DNA of 64,000 nucleotides from contig NZ_AHTH01000022.1 of the NCBI RefSeq assembly GCF_000245735.1, positions 1-64,000 of the forward strand. The letters are read 5' to 3'. Within the stretch, counting starts at the first letter, position 1, and each line of letters starts with the position of its first letter. Positions 17,077-25,838 of the stretch are shown piece by piece. The translations under genes were made by a program, and so were the position numbers. Below the pieces are notes generated by a model. That model was not told the DNA's origin and searched no databases. It worked only from the letters and a program-made list of their open reading frames with translations. Source of the stretch: Alishewanella jeotgali KCTC 22429 (GTDB lineage: Bacteria > Pseudomonadota > Gammaproteobacteria > Enterobacterales > Alteromonadaceae).

Positions 17077-18650
17077 TGGATAATCTGGCACGGGCAGCAA
17101 CCGACAGCAGCGATGCTGAGGTGATGCAGTACTATCTGCGGGAAATTCTGTTGTCGCCGGTGTATCAGGCGGCGGTAGAAACGCCGCTGGATGAAATGCA
17201 TAAGTTAAGCGCCCGCCTTGGGCAGCAGGTGCTGTTAAAGCGGGAAGATAAGCAGCCGGTATACTCCTTTAAACTGCGCGGCGCCTTTCATAAACTGCAT
17301 AAAGTGCAGCAACAGCAGCCTGATGCCAAAGTGATTTGCGCGTCGGCCGGTAACCATGCCCAGGGTGTGGCGCTGTCCGCCGCGAAATTAGGTCTGGACG
17401 CAACCATAGTGATGCCGATCACTACGCCGGAAATTAAAGTAGCCGCAGTTCGGGCCTTAGGTGGCAAGGTGGTGCTACATGGTACCGCCTTTGATGAAGC
17501 CAACAGCTTTGCGATGCAAAAAGCGCACACCGAAGGCGCCATCTATATTCCGCCCTTTGACGATGCTGATGTGATTGCTGGTCAGGGTACCGTGGCCAAG
17601 GAGCTGCTAAGCCAGCATAACCGTCTGGATGCCGTCTTTATTCCGGTGGGTGGTGGTGGTCTGATGGCGGGGATGGCGGTCTATATCAAAGCCATTCAGC
17701 CCCATGTCAAAGTTATTGGTGTAGAGCCGGAAGATGCCGCCTGCTTAAAGGCCGCCCTGGCAGCCGGTGAGCCGGTGACCTTGCCGCGGGTGGGGCTTTT
17801 TGCCGATGGGGTGGCAGTAAAGCGGATTGGCAGCGAAAACTTTAATCTGGCCAGACGGTTTTGCGATGAGGTGGTCACGGTAAGCAGTGATGAAATCTGT
17901 GCTGCGATCAAAGATATCTTTGATGATTTACGGGCCGTGGCCGAGCCGGCTGGTGCTTTGGCACTGGCCGGGCTGAAGAAATACAGCCAGCTGTTAAAAA
18001 ACAGCACCTTACCACGGCCGCAGCATTATGCCGCTGTGCTTAGTGGCGCTAATCTTAACTTCGATACCCTGCGCTATGTGTCCGAGCGCTGTGAGCTGGG
18101 CGAGAAAAAAGAAGCGGTGTTTGCCGTAACCATCCCGGAGGAAAAAGGCAGTTTCCGCCGTTTTTGCCAAACTCTGGGTGGCCGTGCCATTACCGAATTT
18201 AACTACCGTTATGCCAGCGAGCACAAAGCGCAGATCTTTGTCGGCATTAAATTGCGCCATGGTGAGACTGAACTGAATACGGTGAAAAAGGCGCTGACCG
18301 ACGCCGGTTATCAGTATCTGGATCTGTCGGACGATGAGCTGGCTAAGCTGCATGTGCGGCATATGGTTGGTGGCATGCCACCGCGTAAGCTACAAGAGCA
18401 GGTGTATCAGTTTAACTTCCCGGAATACCCGGGAGCGTTGATGAACTTTCTGAATACGCTGGGTGAACACTGGAATATTACGCTGTTTCACTACCGCAAC
18501 CATGGTGCCGCTACCGGCGACGTGCTGGCCGGTTTTGAAGTGGCAGAGCACAGTGCCATCGCCGGCTATCTGGATAATCTCGGTTATGAATACCGGCTGG
18601 TAACAGATAATAGTAGCTATCAGGCGTTTTTAACCGCTGCTCAGCCCTAG
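17076..18650 (+). CDS. ilvA: threonine ammonia-lyase, biosynthetic
   Basis: PLP enzyme converting threonine to 2-oxobutyrate, the entry step to isoleucine. It has 524 residues (E. coli 514). The Schiff-base lysine is K66 in YSFKLRGA, and VGGGGLMAG binds the PLP phosphate. The C-terminal third holds two ACT-like domains, the site of Ile inhibition and Val activation. It is the last gene of ilvL-ilvGMDA; ilvE is absent from the operon. A terminator follows at 18713-18739. Confidence 0.97.
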   Translation: MDNLARAATDSSDAEVMQYYLREILLSPVYQAAVETPLDEMHKLSARLGQQVLLKREDKQPVYSFKLRGAFHKLHKVQQQQPDAKVICASAGNHAQGVALSAAKLGLDATIVMPITTPEIKVAAVRALGGKVVLHGTAFDEANSFAMQKAHTEGAIYIPPFDDADVIAGQGTVAKELLSQHNRLDAVFIPVGGGGLMAGMAVYIKAIQPHVKVIGVEPEDAACLKAALAAGEPVTLPRVGLFADGVAVKRIGSENFNLARRFCDEVVTVSSDEICAAIKDIFDDLRAVAEPAGALALAGLKKYSQLLKNSTLPRPQHYAAVLSGANLNFDTLRYVSERCELGEKKEAVFAVTIPEEKGSFRRFCQTLGGRAITEFNYRYASEHKAQIFVGIKLRHGETELNTVKKALTDAGYQYLDLSDDELAKLHVRHMVGGMPPRKLQEQVYQFNFPEYPGALMNFLNTLGEHWNITLFHYRNHGAATGDVLAGFEVAEHSAIAGYLDNLGYEYRLVTDNSSYQAFLTAAQP

Positions 18651-18712
18651 ATCCCTTTAGCACTGCAGAGCGCTGTATATAAATTGAACTTATCACTATT
18701 GTGTTAACCAAA

Positions 18713-18739
18713 GCGTGCAGTTAGACTGCGCGCGTTTTT
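18713..18739 (+). terminator. terminator between ilvA and arfA
   Basis: GCGTGCAGT (18713-18721) pairs with ACTGCGCGC (18725-18733), one U-G wobble, TAG loop, followed by GTTTTT. It probably ends the ilv transcript. No convincing separate arfA promoter was found nearby. Confidence 0.7.
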
Positions 18740-18755
18740 AGACAGGAGAGCAATA

Positions 18756-18941
18756 ATGAGTAAGCAAGCGGCAACCGAGCATGGCCGCGGAGAAATTCGC
18801 GACAATGCATTAAAAGCCTTAGTGACCAGTAAGCTGTTTCAACCCCGGGTGGTAAAAGCGAAAAAGGGCAAAGGTTCCTACAACAGAAAAGGGCGTAACT
18901 CGAAAGATTACGCCCTTGTTGTTTCTGCCAGCCTACATTAA
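18756..18941 (+). CDS. arfA: alternative ribosome-rescue factor A
   Basis: Small 61-residue protein that recruits RF2 to ribosomes stalled on non-stop mRNA when trans-translation fails. The conserved ArfA core is clear: IRDNALKALVTSKLFQ, then KAKKGKGSYNRKGR near residues 35-47. The C-terminal tail is short and poorly conserved, as expected. A 10-bp hairpin lies within codons 45-54 (see 18889-18925). The ACAGGAG Shine-Dalgarno is strong. Confidence 0.92.
   Translation: MSKQAATEHGRGEIRDNALKALVTSKLFQPRVVKAKKGKGSYNRKGRNSKDYALVVSASLH
18889..18925 (+). terminator. terminator/RNase III-type hairpin inside the arfA coding region
   Basis: AAGGGCGTAA (18889-18898) pairs perfectly with TTACGCCCTT (18908-18917), with a 9-nt loop, followed by GTTGTTT. 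It ends before the arfA stop codon (18939-18941), so termination or cleavage here gives a non-stop mRNA. In E. coli such an internal hairpin makes ArfA synthesis dependent on tmRNA failure. Confidence 0.85.
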
Positions 18942-18985
18942 AAACTAAACCTAGCCTCATTGCTGCGTCGCAACAACGACCGGGT

Positions 18986-19828
18986 TTAGGGTTGCTTGTC
19001 AGTTATCTGCTCTGCAAAATACTGCTGCTGTAATTGTTGTACCTTGCCCTCCGCAACCAGTTTTTGCCAGGCGTTGCTTAGCGTTTGCTGTTGGCTGTCT
19101 GACCATCTTTTTTTACTAAAAGCAAAGTAAACCGGATTTTCATATAAGGTAAACAGCGCCTTGTGTTGCGATGGATTGAGAGTGTTATGCAGATAGAGCT
19201 GTTGCAGATTAAGCTGATCTTCCAACATATATTGCACCCGGCCGCTTAAAAACAGCTCCAGTTTTTGCTGATTAAGGGTAACAAAGACTAAGCGTTGGCG
19301 AAAAGCGGGCGCAGTCTCCAACGCTTGCTCAAAAGCCGCACCGTAGTAAATGCCCTGCATAGCGGCAATCAAATCTTTGCCATTAACTAAATCAGTTAGC
19401 GAGGTTTTATCCGGTGCCGGAACCAGGTTAGTGACCAGCTTTACCTGTTCTTGCTGGTGTGGGCCAATAAAATAGGCAAATTCTGCCCGTTGCTCGTTAT
19501 AAGACACATTGCTCATTGCGTCTAGTTCACCACTGGCAAGCAACTGCATCGAGCGCCCCCAAGGGGTTTCTAAAAACTGACTACTGCAGCCCAATTCTTT
19601 TGCCAGTGCTTGAAAAAGCTCAATATTGTAGCCGGTCCAGCTGCCATCAGCCGCTTTAATAAAGCGTGGCGGAAAATGTTGTGCCTGCATGGTGAGCTGG
19701 CAAGCTTGCGATACCGGCATAAATAGCAGCAACAGCAGAGTGATAAGCGCTAAGTGAAGTGACTTCAAAGCAGGAAAACTCCGATTGGCATAAGTACTTT
19801 TTTGCTCGTGGTAGACAGCGATTGGCAT
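18986..19828 (-). CDS. periplasmic solute-binding protein, family 3
   Basis: SBP_bac_3-like protein of about 280 residues. The hydrophobic signal segment LALITLLLLLFMP is followed by a QACQL cleavage region, and the core opens LTMQAQHFPPRFIKAADGSWTGYNIELFQALAKELGC. ATG 19828 is preferred because GGAG lies 6 nt upstream; the in-frame ATG at 19849 has no Shine-Dalgarno. As with the orphan at 3558, no transporter genes are adjacent. It is divergent from yjjX. The ligand is unknown. Confidence 0.75.
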   Translation of the reverse strand: MPIAVYHEQKSTYANRSFPALKSLHLALITLLLLLFMPVSQACQLTMQAQHFPPRFIKAADGSWTGYNIELFQALAKELGCSSQFLETPWGRSMQLLASGELDAMSNVSYNEQRAEFAYFIGPHQQEQVKLVTNLVPAPDKTSLTDLVNGKDLIAAMQGIYYGAAFEQALETAPAFRQRLVFVTLNQQKLELFLSGRVQYMLEDQLNLQQLYLHNTLNPSQHKALFTLYENPVYFAFSKKRWSDSQQQTLSNAWQKLVAEGKVQQLQQQYFAEQITDKQP

Positions 19829-19892
19829 GTCCTGCTCCGCTAAGGGCATTGTGTTAGAATGTGTTATTGAATTTTAGTCTGACGGTTTGAAA

Positions 19893-20408
19893 ATGGTTTG
19901 GCAAATATTAGTCGCTTCAGCCAATCCGGCCAAAATCCGGGCGGTTGAGCAGTGTTTTCAGGTGAATTTCCCTGAACAAGCTATTGCGGTGCGCGGTATT
20001 AGCGTGCCGTCCGGTGTTGCTGAGCAGCCGCTGAGTAGCGAAGAAACTTATGCCGGAGCGAAAAACCGCCTAATGGCGTTAAAGCAGCAGGGCGCAGCCG
20101 ATTTTTATGTGGCCATAGAGGCCGGTTTGGATGGTGAGATGACCTTTGCCTGGATGCTAATTGAACATCAGGGCAAGCTCGGTAAGGCGCGTTCGGCCAG
20201 TTTAATGTTACCTAAGGCGGCGCTGCAGGCGTTGGAGCAGGGCCAGGAGCTGGGCGATGTGATGGACGAGCTATTTGGCACCCAGAATATTAAACAGGCT
20301 GGTGGCGCTATAGGTTTATTAACCCAGAACCGGTTAAGTCGCAGCGGCGTGTACCAGCAGGCGTTAACGCTAGCATTAATCCCGTTTTTAAACCCGGACT
20401 GGTTTTAG
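19893..20408 (+). CDS. yjjX: inosine/xanthosine triphosphatase (non-canonical purine NTPase)
   Basis: Hydrolyses ITP and XTP, keeping oxidised or deaminated purines out of nucleic acids. It has about 171 residues. VASANPAKIRAVEQCF is the ITPase-like phosphate-binding N-terminus, followed by GVAEQPLSSEETYAGAKNR and FYVAIEAGLDG, which are YjjX-specific. ATG 19893 is preferred over the in-frame TTG 19887. It converges with ohr across a strong hairpin. Confidence 0.9.
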   Translation: MVWQILVASANPAKIRAVEQCFQVNFPEQAIAVRGISVPSGVAEQPLSSEETYAGAKNRLMALKQQGAADFYVAIEAGLDGEMTFAWMLIEHQGKLGKARSASLMLPKAALQALEQGQELGDVMDELFGTQNIKQAGGAIGLLTQNRLSRSGVYQQALTLALIPFLNPDWF

Positions 20409-20422
20409 GCTGACAGTGATTA

Positions 20423-20460
20423 GACCGGATGCCGTTAGCAGATTAAAACGGCATCCGGTC
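20423..20460. terminator. bidirectional hairpin between yjjX and ohr
   Basis: A 14-bp perfect stem GACCGGATGCCGTT (20423-20436) / AACGGCATCCGGTC (20447-20460) with a 10-nt loop lies between convergent genes. There is no long T-run on either side, but position and stability favour a shared terminator. Confidence 0.7.
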
Positions 20461-20469
20461 AAGCCTGAA

Positions 20470-20886
20470 TCAGACGCTGGTATGTAACCGCACCTCAATA
20501 TTGCCGCGGGTTGCATTTGAGTATGGGCAGACCTGATGCGCTGCGGCAACCAGCTGTTCAGCCGCATCCTGAGCCAAACCGGGCAGGCTGACGAACAGAT
20601 CCACATCCAGTCCGAAGCCACCATCAATTTTACCAATACCGACTTCAGCGCGAATCGCTGTATCGGCCGGCAGGTTTTGCTTACTCTGGCCAGCAACAAA
20701 TTTTAATGCGCCGATAAAACAGGCGGCATAGCCGGCGGCAAACAGTTGTTCCGGGTTAGTGGCATCGCCTTTACCGCCCAGCGCTTTGGGTGCAGAGAGT
20801 TTGGTGTGCAGTAAGCCATCGTTTGACTGCGCCTGACCATCACGACCACCGGTAGCGGTGACGACTGCTTTATACAGAATATCCAT
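20470..20886 (-). CDS. ohr: organic hydroperoxide resistance protein (OsmC family)
   Basis: Thiol peroxidase of 138 residues that preferentially reduces organic hydroperoxides using lipoyl proteins. The two redox cysteines are in AACFIGAL and VCPYSNATRGN, the Ohr-type spacing. NPEQLFAAGYAACF is the OsmC/Ohr signature. It is divergent from ohrR, the usual local sensor-repressor. With ahpCF and yjjX the window has several oxidative-damage functions. Confidence 0.95.
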   Translation of the reverse strand: MDILYKAVVTATGGRDGQAQSNDGLLHTKLSAPKALGGKGDATNPEQLFAAGYAACFIGALKFVAGQSKQNLPADTAIRAEVGIGKIDGGFGLDVDLFVSLPGLAQDAAEQLVAAAHQVCPYSNATRGNIEVRLHTSV

Positions 20887-20943
20887 GTGTTTTCCTCATT
20901 CAGCCTACTGTTAGTGACCGATGCATACTAATCATAATTAATC

Positions 20944-20961
20944 TTGCGCGCAATATAATTG
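20944..20961. promoter_or_regulatory. candidate OhrR operator palindromes
   Basis: The ohr-ohrR spacer has a perfect 10-bp palindrome TTGCGCGCAA (20944-20953) overlapping CAAT-ATA-ATTG (20951-20961). A further TTGCGCG lies near 20975. OhrR boxes known elsewhere are AT-rich palindromes of the ACAATT/AATTGT type, so the second is the closer match. Assignment is by position and symmetry only. Confidence 0.45.
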
Positions 20962-21043
20962 TGTGAAATATTTTTTGCGCGATAGCGCCGGGCTTCAGTT
21001 ATAATCAGTGCACTCATTACTTTACTCGCCCGAGGCTTGGTTG

Positions 21044-21490
21044 ATGACAGCCAAAACACTCCCGCTACCACAGCAAGTATGCTTTGCACTCTATAGCGCC
21101 AATAACGCGATGATGCGGCTGTACCGGCCGTTATTGCAGCCTTTTGATCTGACCTATCCGCAATATGTGGTGCTGTTGGCATTGTGGCAGCAGGATAATA
21201 TCAGCCTGGGGCAGCTTGGTGCGGCGACGTTGTTTGACTCGGGTACCCTAACGCCTTTGGTAAAGAAGCTGGAACAAAAAGGCTGGCTTAATCGGGTGAG
21301 TGATGCCAGTGACGAGCGGGTGAAAAAGGTGCTGTTAACCGCGGCAGGTCGGGCTTTAGAAACTGAGGTCGCAACTGTGATGCCGGCTTTGCGTTGCCAG
21401 GTGGCACTACCGGAAAGCCAGCTGCTGGCGCTACGTGAGCAGGCGCAGCAGTTGCTGCAACAGCTGCAGCAACTGGAGGCTTGTCGTTAG
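21044..21490 (+). CDS. ohrR: organic-hydroperoxide-sensing MarR-type repressor
   Basis: MarR-family dimeric repressor. Near the N-terminus VCFALYSANNAM carries the reactive cysteine that OhrR uses to sense organic hydroperoxides. The winged helix follows (LTYPQYVVLLALW, LGAATLFDSGTLTPLVKKLEQKGW, DASDERVKKVLLT). ATG 21044 is selected because GAGG lies 8 nt upstream and the protein then begins like other OhrRs; the upstream ATG 21008 lacks this. It is divergent from ohr, which it is expected to repress. Confidence 0.92.
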   Translation: MTAKTLPLPQQVCFALYSANNAMMRLYRPLLQPFDLTYPQYVVLLALWQQDNISLGQLGAATLFDSGTLTPLVKKLEQKGWLNRVSDASDERVKKVLLTAAGRALETEVATVMPALRCQVALPESQLLALREQAQQLLQQLQQLEACR

Positions 21491-21494
21491 GGCT

Positions 21495-22475
21495 TTAGCT
21501 GTTCACATTAACCAGTAAGCGGCCCTGAATGTCTCCGGCCAGCAACGCTTGGGCTTGAGGTATGGCGTCTGCCAGGCTGATTTCCCGACTGAGTAAGGTA
21601 AAGTCGTCTGCGGTTAATAACCTGGCCAGTTGTGCCCAGGCCGCCAGTCGCGGTGCCATCGGTTGCATCACGCTGTCGATACCACAAAGTGTAATGCCGC
21701 GCAGAATAAAGGGTGCTACCGAGGCCGGGAAATCCATCCCCTGTGCCAGACCACAGGCAGCCACCACACCGCCGTAACGGCTTTGGGCACAGGCATTGGC
21801 CAGCGTATGACTGCCGACTGAGTCTACAACACCTGCCCATAGTTCTTTAGCAAGAGGTTTGCCCGGAGCGGACAGGCTATCACGACTGATGACTTCAGTA
21901 GCGCCAAGTTGGCGCAGATAGTCAGCGGCACTGGCTTTGCCCGTCGCAGCCGTAACCTGAAAGCCCAGCCGCGCTAACAGCAATACTGCAAAGCTACCGA
22001 CGCCGCCGGTGGCGCCGGTGACCAGTACCGGGCCGGCAGAAGGGGTTAACTGATGTTTTAACAAAGCCTGTATGCACAGCATGGCGGTATAGCCGGCAGT
22101 TCCGATAATCATCGCTTGCCTGGCAGTCAGTGGTGCCGGGATCGGTTGTAACCAGGCAGCAGGCACAGCAGCGCGCTGCGCCAGGCCACCCCAGTGTTTC
22201 TCACCCACGCCCCAGCCGTTTAACAGCACCTGATCACCGGTTTTAAACGCCGGATTCTGGCTACTCACCACAGTACCGGCCAAGTCGATGCCTGGCACCA
22301 TCGGAAAGTCCCGCACCACCGGCGCTTTGCCGGTAATCGCCAGCGCGTCTTTATAATTTAATGTGGAATAAGCAACATCAACGATGACTTCTGCACTGGG
22401 TAATTGGCTATTATCGAGCTGTTGTAACGCTGCGCGATAGTCAGGTGTTTTATCGATCACTAACGCATTGAACAT
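21495..22475 (-). CDS. acuI: acrylyl-CoA reductase / YhdH-type quinone oxidoreductase
   Basis: Zinc-free medium-chain dehydrogenase of 326 residues, matching YhdH/AcuI. It reduces the toxic electrophile acrylyl-CoA to propionyl-CoA with NADPH. Visible are STLNYKDALAITG, VPGIDLAGTV and the NADP motif VTGATGGVGSFAV. It lacks the structural zinc cysteines of alcohol dehydrogenases. It is convergent with ohrR, with a 4-base gap. Confidence 0.88.
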   Translation of the reverse strand: MFNALVIDKTPDYRAALQQLDNSQLPSAEVIVDVAYSTLNYKDALAITGKAPVVRDFPMVPGIDLAGTVVSSQNPAFKTGDQVLLNGWGVGEKHWGGLAQRAAVPAAWLQPIPAPLTARQAMIIGTAGYTAMLCIQALLKHQLTPSAGPVLVTGATGGVGSFAVLLLARLGFQVTAATGKASAADYLRQLGATEVISRDSLSAPGKPLAKELWAGVVDSVGSHTLANACAQSRYGGVVAACGLAQGMDFPASVAPFILRGITLCGIDSVMQPMAPRLAAWAQLARLLTADDFTLLSREISLADAIPQAQALLAGDIQGRLLVNVNS

Positions 22476-22550
22476 TGCAAGTCTCCTTTAGGGTTGGATA
22501 GAGGCTAGTGCAAAGGATCATTTGGTTCTATGCGGCTTTGGTCGTAACCG

Positions 22551-22796
22551 TTATAAAAAACGCCGTACATAAGAGCAACTGGCGTGAATTTGCAGCCCAC
22601 TGCTTTGTGCCCAGCTTAGGGCATGGCGCACCAGCTTTTCGGCCAGGCCCTTGCCGCGAAACTCCGGTGGCACATAGGTATGGCAAAAATCGATGTGTTC
22701 GCCGTTTAACTGGTAGTCGAGTAAGGCGCTGGCATTACCCTCGCTCAGAATAAAACGCTGGCCTGCGCTGTCATGTTGGATGTTTAACTCACTCAT
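22551..22796 (-). CDS. small GNAT-like N-acetyltransferase (NATD1 type)
   Basis: An 81-residue minimal GNAT fold. CHTYVPPEFRGKGLAEKLVRHAL contains the acetyl-CoA loop (R/Q-x-x-G-x-G/A) as FRGKGLAEKL, and IHASCSYVRRFL is the usual end of this family. The substrate is unknown. Its ATG overlaps the stop of the upstream gene (TAATG), so the two are probably one transcriptional unit. Confidence 0.85.
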   Translation of the reverse strand: MSELNIQHDSAGQRFILSEGNASALLDYQLNGEHIDFCHTYVPPEFRGKGLAEKLVRHALSWAQSSGLQIHASCSYVRRFL

Positions 22797-23074
22797 TATT
22801 CCTCCTCCAACCAGGGCGTCTCCGGTAACAAAGCAAGATGTTCGGCATACCGCTCTAGATTAAAGCTCTCCTGACGCTCAATCACTGCATACATTTCCGG
22901 TGCTAAGGCACATGCCATCAGCTCTAAAGCTTCGTCACGGCTGTGACCGGTCATCCGCAGTCGCATTAAGGTCGCTGTCACTTCTTTTGGGTAGTTATCG
23001 GCTAACTGGTTTTCCAGTACCTCAAAGAGTGTGTTTTGGTCTATCAAATCGTCATCTTGCATTCTGAGCACCAT
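22796..23074 (-). CDS. conserved hypothetical protein
   Basis: Acidic, soluble, apparently all-helical protein of 92 residues. I do not recognise a named family. TATLMRLRMTGHSRDEALELMACALAPEMYAV looks like a single compact domain. It has no membrane segment or signal. It is translationally coupled to the small acetyltransferase downstream, so the two may act together. Start choice is uncertain, since neither ATG 23074 nor ATG 23062 has a clear Shine-Dalgarno. Confidence 0.65.
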   Translation of the reverse strand: MVLRMQDDDLIDQNTLFEVLENQLADNYPKEVTATLMRLRMTGHSRDEALELMACALAPEMYAVIERQESFNLERYAEHLALLPETPWLEEE

Positions 23075-23182
23075 GCGTATGAAACAAAAAAAATAGCAGC
23101 ACAGCCCTATCGCAGGCTGCTGCTTTCGCCTGTTGCTTAGGCTAAGCTAGCGCTCACTAAATAACAATCAATAATAAGTACT

Positions 23183-24433
23183 ATGCAGCAATCGGGAATG
23201 GGGTGGCGCTACTGGGCGCAAAGTTTAGGGCCGGGCATTCTGATGGCGACGGCAGCGATTGGTGGCTCGCATCTGGTGGCCTCAACCCAGGCCGGTGCGC
23301 TCTTTGGTTGGCAGTTACTTTGGTTGATCTTACTGGTAAATATTCTGAAATATCCGTTTTTTCGTTTCGGTGTACAGTACACCCTGCAGCAGAACGAGAG
23401 TCTGGTAGAAGGCTACTGGCGTAAGGGGCGGGGATATTTTTATAGTTTTGTGCTGCTAAATGTATTGGCGGCGGTGGTGAACACGGCAGGGGTACTGATT
23501 CTGACCGCGGCACTACTGCAATATGCCCTGCCCTGGCAGTTATCACTTACCCTGCTGTGTTGGCTGATTCTGGCCAGTTGTTTGCTGATTTTACTGCTGG
23601 GGCATTATCGGGCGCTGGACCGGGTGTCGAAAGTGATTATGCTGTTGCTGACACTCACCACCTTAGTGGCAGCAACAATAGCCTTTAATAATGGGCCTAC
23701 CGCGCCGGCAGGTTTTCAGGGCCCCTCACCCTGGCAATTGGCGATGTTGGGATTTTTGGTGGCACTGATGGGCTGGATGCCGGCACCGATTGAAATTTCG
23801 GCCATCAGTTCCCTCTGGCTAAAAGCCAAGCAGCGTCAGCAGCCGGTGAGTCAGCGGCAGGGACTATTCGACTTTAACCTCGGCTACTGGCTGACCACTT
23901 TTTTAGCACTGGTGTTTGTGACGTTGGGTGCGCTGGTGCAATACGGTAGCGATCAGCCAATAGCGCTGGCGGGTGCAGCCTTCGCTCAGCAACTGGTGGA
24001 AATGTATGGTCAAACTATCGGTAGTTGGGCCAAGCCATTGGTATCACTGATTGCGTTTTTATGTATGTTCGGTACCACCATTACGGTGTTAGACGGTTAT
24101 GCCCGCACCTTACATGAGTCAGGACGTTTACTGGGCTGGTATCAGGCTGATAACCGCCGGATAGCGGCGTTATGGTTGTTATTGCAAGCGCTGGCAGGTA
24201 TGGCGTTGATCTTGTTTTTCCGCTCTGCGTTATCGCCGATGCTCACTTTCGCCATGACGCTGGCGTTTTTAACCACTCCGGTCTTTGCCTGGTTAAATTT
24301 TAGTTTGTTGCGAGGTCAGCCTAACCAGCCACTGCCATTCTGGCTTAATACCCTAAGCTGGCTGGGTTTGGTCTATCTGTTTGGTTTTGCCCTGTTATAT
24401 CTGGCCTGGTATCTGGGGTTATTAAATGCTTGA
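23183..24433 (+). CDS. Nramp-family divalent cation transporter, non-canonical binding site
   Basis: Inner-membrane protein of 416 residues with about 11 hydrophobic helices. The first helix (GPGILMATAAIGGSHLVA, then STQAGALFGWQLLW) aligns clearly with Nramp/MntH TM1, where the canonical sequence is DPGN. Here that tetrapeptide is GGSH. In TM6 the canonical MPH is replaced by MPAPIE. Both metal-binding motifs are therefore altered, so manganese or iron transport cannot be assumed. The gene overlaps the next one by 8 bases. Confidence 0.8.
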   Translation: MQQSGMGWRYWAQSLGPGILMATAAIGGSHLVASTQAGALFGWQLLWLILLVNILKYPFFRFGVQYTLQQNESLVEGYWRKGRGYFYSFVLLNVLAAVVNTAGVLILTAALLQYALPWQLSLTLLCWLILASCLLILLLGHYRALDRVSKVIMLLLTLTTLVAATIAFNNGPTAPAGFQGPSPWQLAMLGFLVALMGWMPAPIEISAISSLWLKAKQRQQPVSQRQGLFDFNLGYWLTTFLALVFVTLGALVQYGSDQPIALAGAAFAQQLVEMYGQTIGSWAKPLVSLIAFLCMFGTTITVLDGYARTLHESGRLLGWYQADNRRIAALWLLLQALAGMALILFFRSALSPMLTFAMTLAFLTTPVFAWLNFSLLRGQPNQPLPFWLNTLSWLGLVYLFGFALLYLAWYLGLLNA

Positions 24434-25688
24434 TATGGCTGAGCTGCATTGGTGGCAGTTAGTGGGTCTGTTTTTGCTACAGCTGGGGTGTATCCTGTTG
24501 GCTGCCCAAGTTTTTGGCCGCCTTGCCCGTTATATTGGTCAGCCCAGAGTCGTGGGTGAAATGATAGCCGGAATCGCGCTGGGGCCGTCTTTATTGGGTT
24601 GGTACTTGCCGGAGTTACAACAGGCGATCTTTATTCCAGAAACCCGCAGCTGGCTGTATTTCGGCGCCCAGCTTGGTGTTGGGCTCTATATGTTTTTAGT
24701 TGGTCTGGAATTTAATACCCGACTGTTCCGGCAACAGGCGCAGAGTGCGTTAACCGTATCGCTGGCGGGCATGTTAGTGCCCTTTGGTGTCGCGGCTTTG
24801 TTGGCGCTGTGGTTATTACCTATGCCTGGTTTGTTTGCGCCCGGCATCAGCTATGCCAATGCGGCACTGTTTCTCGGTGCCGCCATCGCCATTACGGCCT
24901 TCCCGATGCTGGCGCGGATTATTTATGAACGAGGCCTCGCCGGTACTAAACTGGGCACTCTGGCGCTGGCGGCCGGCGCTATCGACGATGCGGCAGCCTG
25001 GCTGATACTGGCGCTGGTATTGGCCAGCTTCGGTGGCGGTAGTGGGCTGCTGATTAAAGCGCTGCTGGGTGGTAGCCTCTATGCCTGGTTGATGCTGACC
25101 AAAATGCGGCTCTGGTTACAGCCGCTGGCGGACCGGGTGGCGCTAACGGAGCAATTGGCGGTCTGGCAATTTGTGCTGATCCTTTTGTTGTTCGCATTGT
25201 CGGCCTGGAGTATGGATTTTGTTGGCTTACATGCGGTCTTTGGTGGCTTTTTGCTGGGCGTGGCGATGCCTCGCGGTACCCTGGTGAGCGTGCTGCAGCG
25301 GCGGCTGGAAAAGCCGGTGTTACTGCTGCTGTTACCGATGTTTTTTACCTATTCTGGGCTAAATACCCGGCTGGATGTGCTGGGCGCCAGTGGTCTTTGG
25401 TTGGTGACCTTGGCCGTGCTGGTGTGTTCCATTCTGGCCAAATTTGTTGCCTGCTGGGCGGCAGCCCGGCTAAAAGGCGCCGATAATCCAACGGCGCTGG
25501 CGATCGGCGCACTGATGAATGCCCGGGGCCTGATGGAGCTGATTATTATCAATATTGCACTAAGCTATGGCGTGATAGAGCAAGGCTTGTTTTCGATGTT
25601 AGTGGTTATGGCGATTGTCACAACGCTGATGGCCGCGCCGCTATTTCAGTTGGTCTATGGACGCCACCAACAAGAAAAGCGCGCATAG
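24426..25688 (+). CDS. CPA2-family cation:proton antiporter
   Basis: Inner-membrane antiporter of 420 residues with about 12 helices. IGQPRVVGEMIAGIALGPSLLGW is typical of the first helices of Kef/NapA-type (CPA2) proteins. GAIDDAAAW carries the paired aspartates of the ion-binding helix, suggesting electrogenic Na+/H+ exchange. No C-terminal RCK/TrkA-N domain is present. It overlaps the Nramp-like gene by 8 bases, so the two are probably co-expressed. The ion is inferred, not shown. Confidence 0.85.
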   Translation: MLDMAELHWWQLVGLFLLQLGCILLAAQVFGRLARYIGQPRVVGEMIAGIALGPSLLGWYLPELQQAIFIPETRSWLYFGAQLGVGLYMFLVGLEFNTRLFRQQAQSALTVSLAGMLVPFGVAALLALWLLPMPGLFAPGISYANAALFLGAAIAITAFPMLARIIYERGLAGTKLGTLALAAGAIDDAAAWLILALVLASFGGGSGLLIKALLGGSLYAWLMLTKMRLWLQPLADRVALTEQLAVWQFVLILLLFALSAWSMDFVGLHAVFGGFLLGVAMPRGTLVSVLQRRLEKPVLLLLLPMFFTYSGLNTRLDVLGASGLWLVTLAVLVCSILAKFVACWAAARLKGADNPTALAIGALMNARGLMELIIINIALSYGVIEQGLFSMLVVMAIVTTLMAAPLFQLVYGRHQQEKRA

Positions 25689-25838
25689 AATTGCGTTGGT
25701 TTTATCATGGATGTAGCTCAAATTTATTGTAATAGATTAAGTTAATGCTGCTAAAACCAGAATCATTCTTGCCACAGAACTTACAGCAGTGTCTAATCAT
25801 TACAACAAATTAAACAGCAGTACAGGATAGCTAAACAC

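Noticed and set aside
23181-23546. A 121-codon minus-strand ORF over the Nramp-like gene
   Set aside because: Shadow of a well-supported membrane protein in the opposite frame.
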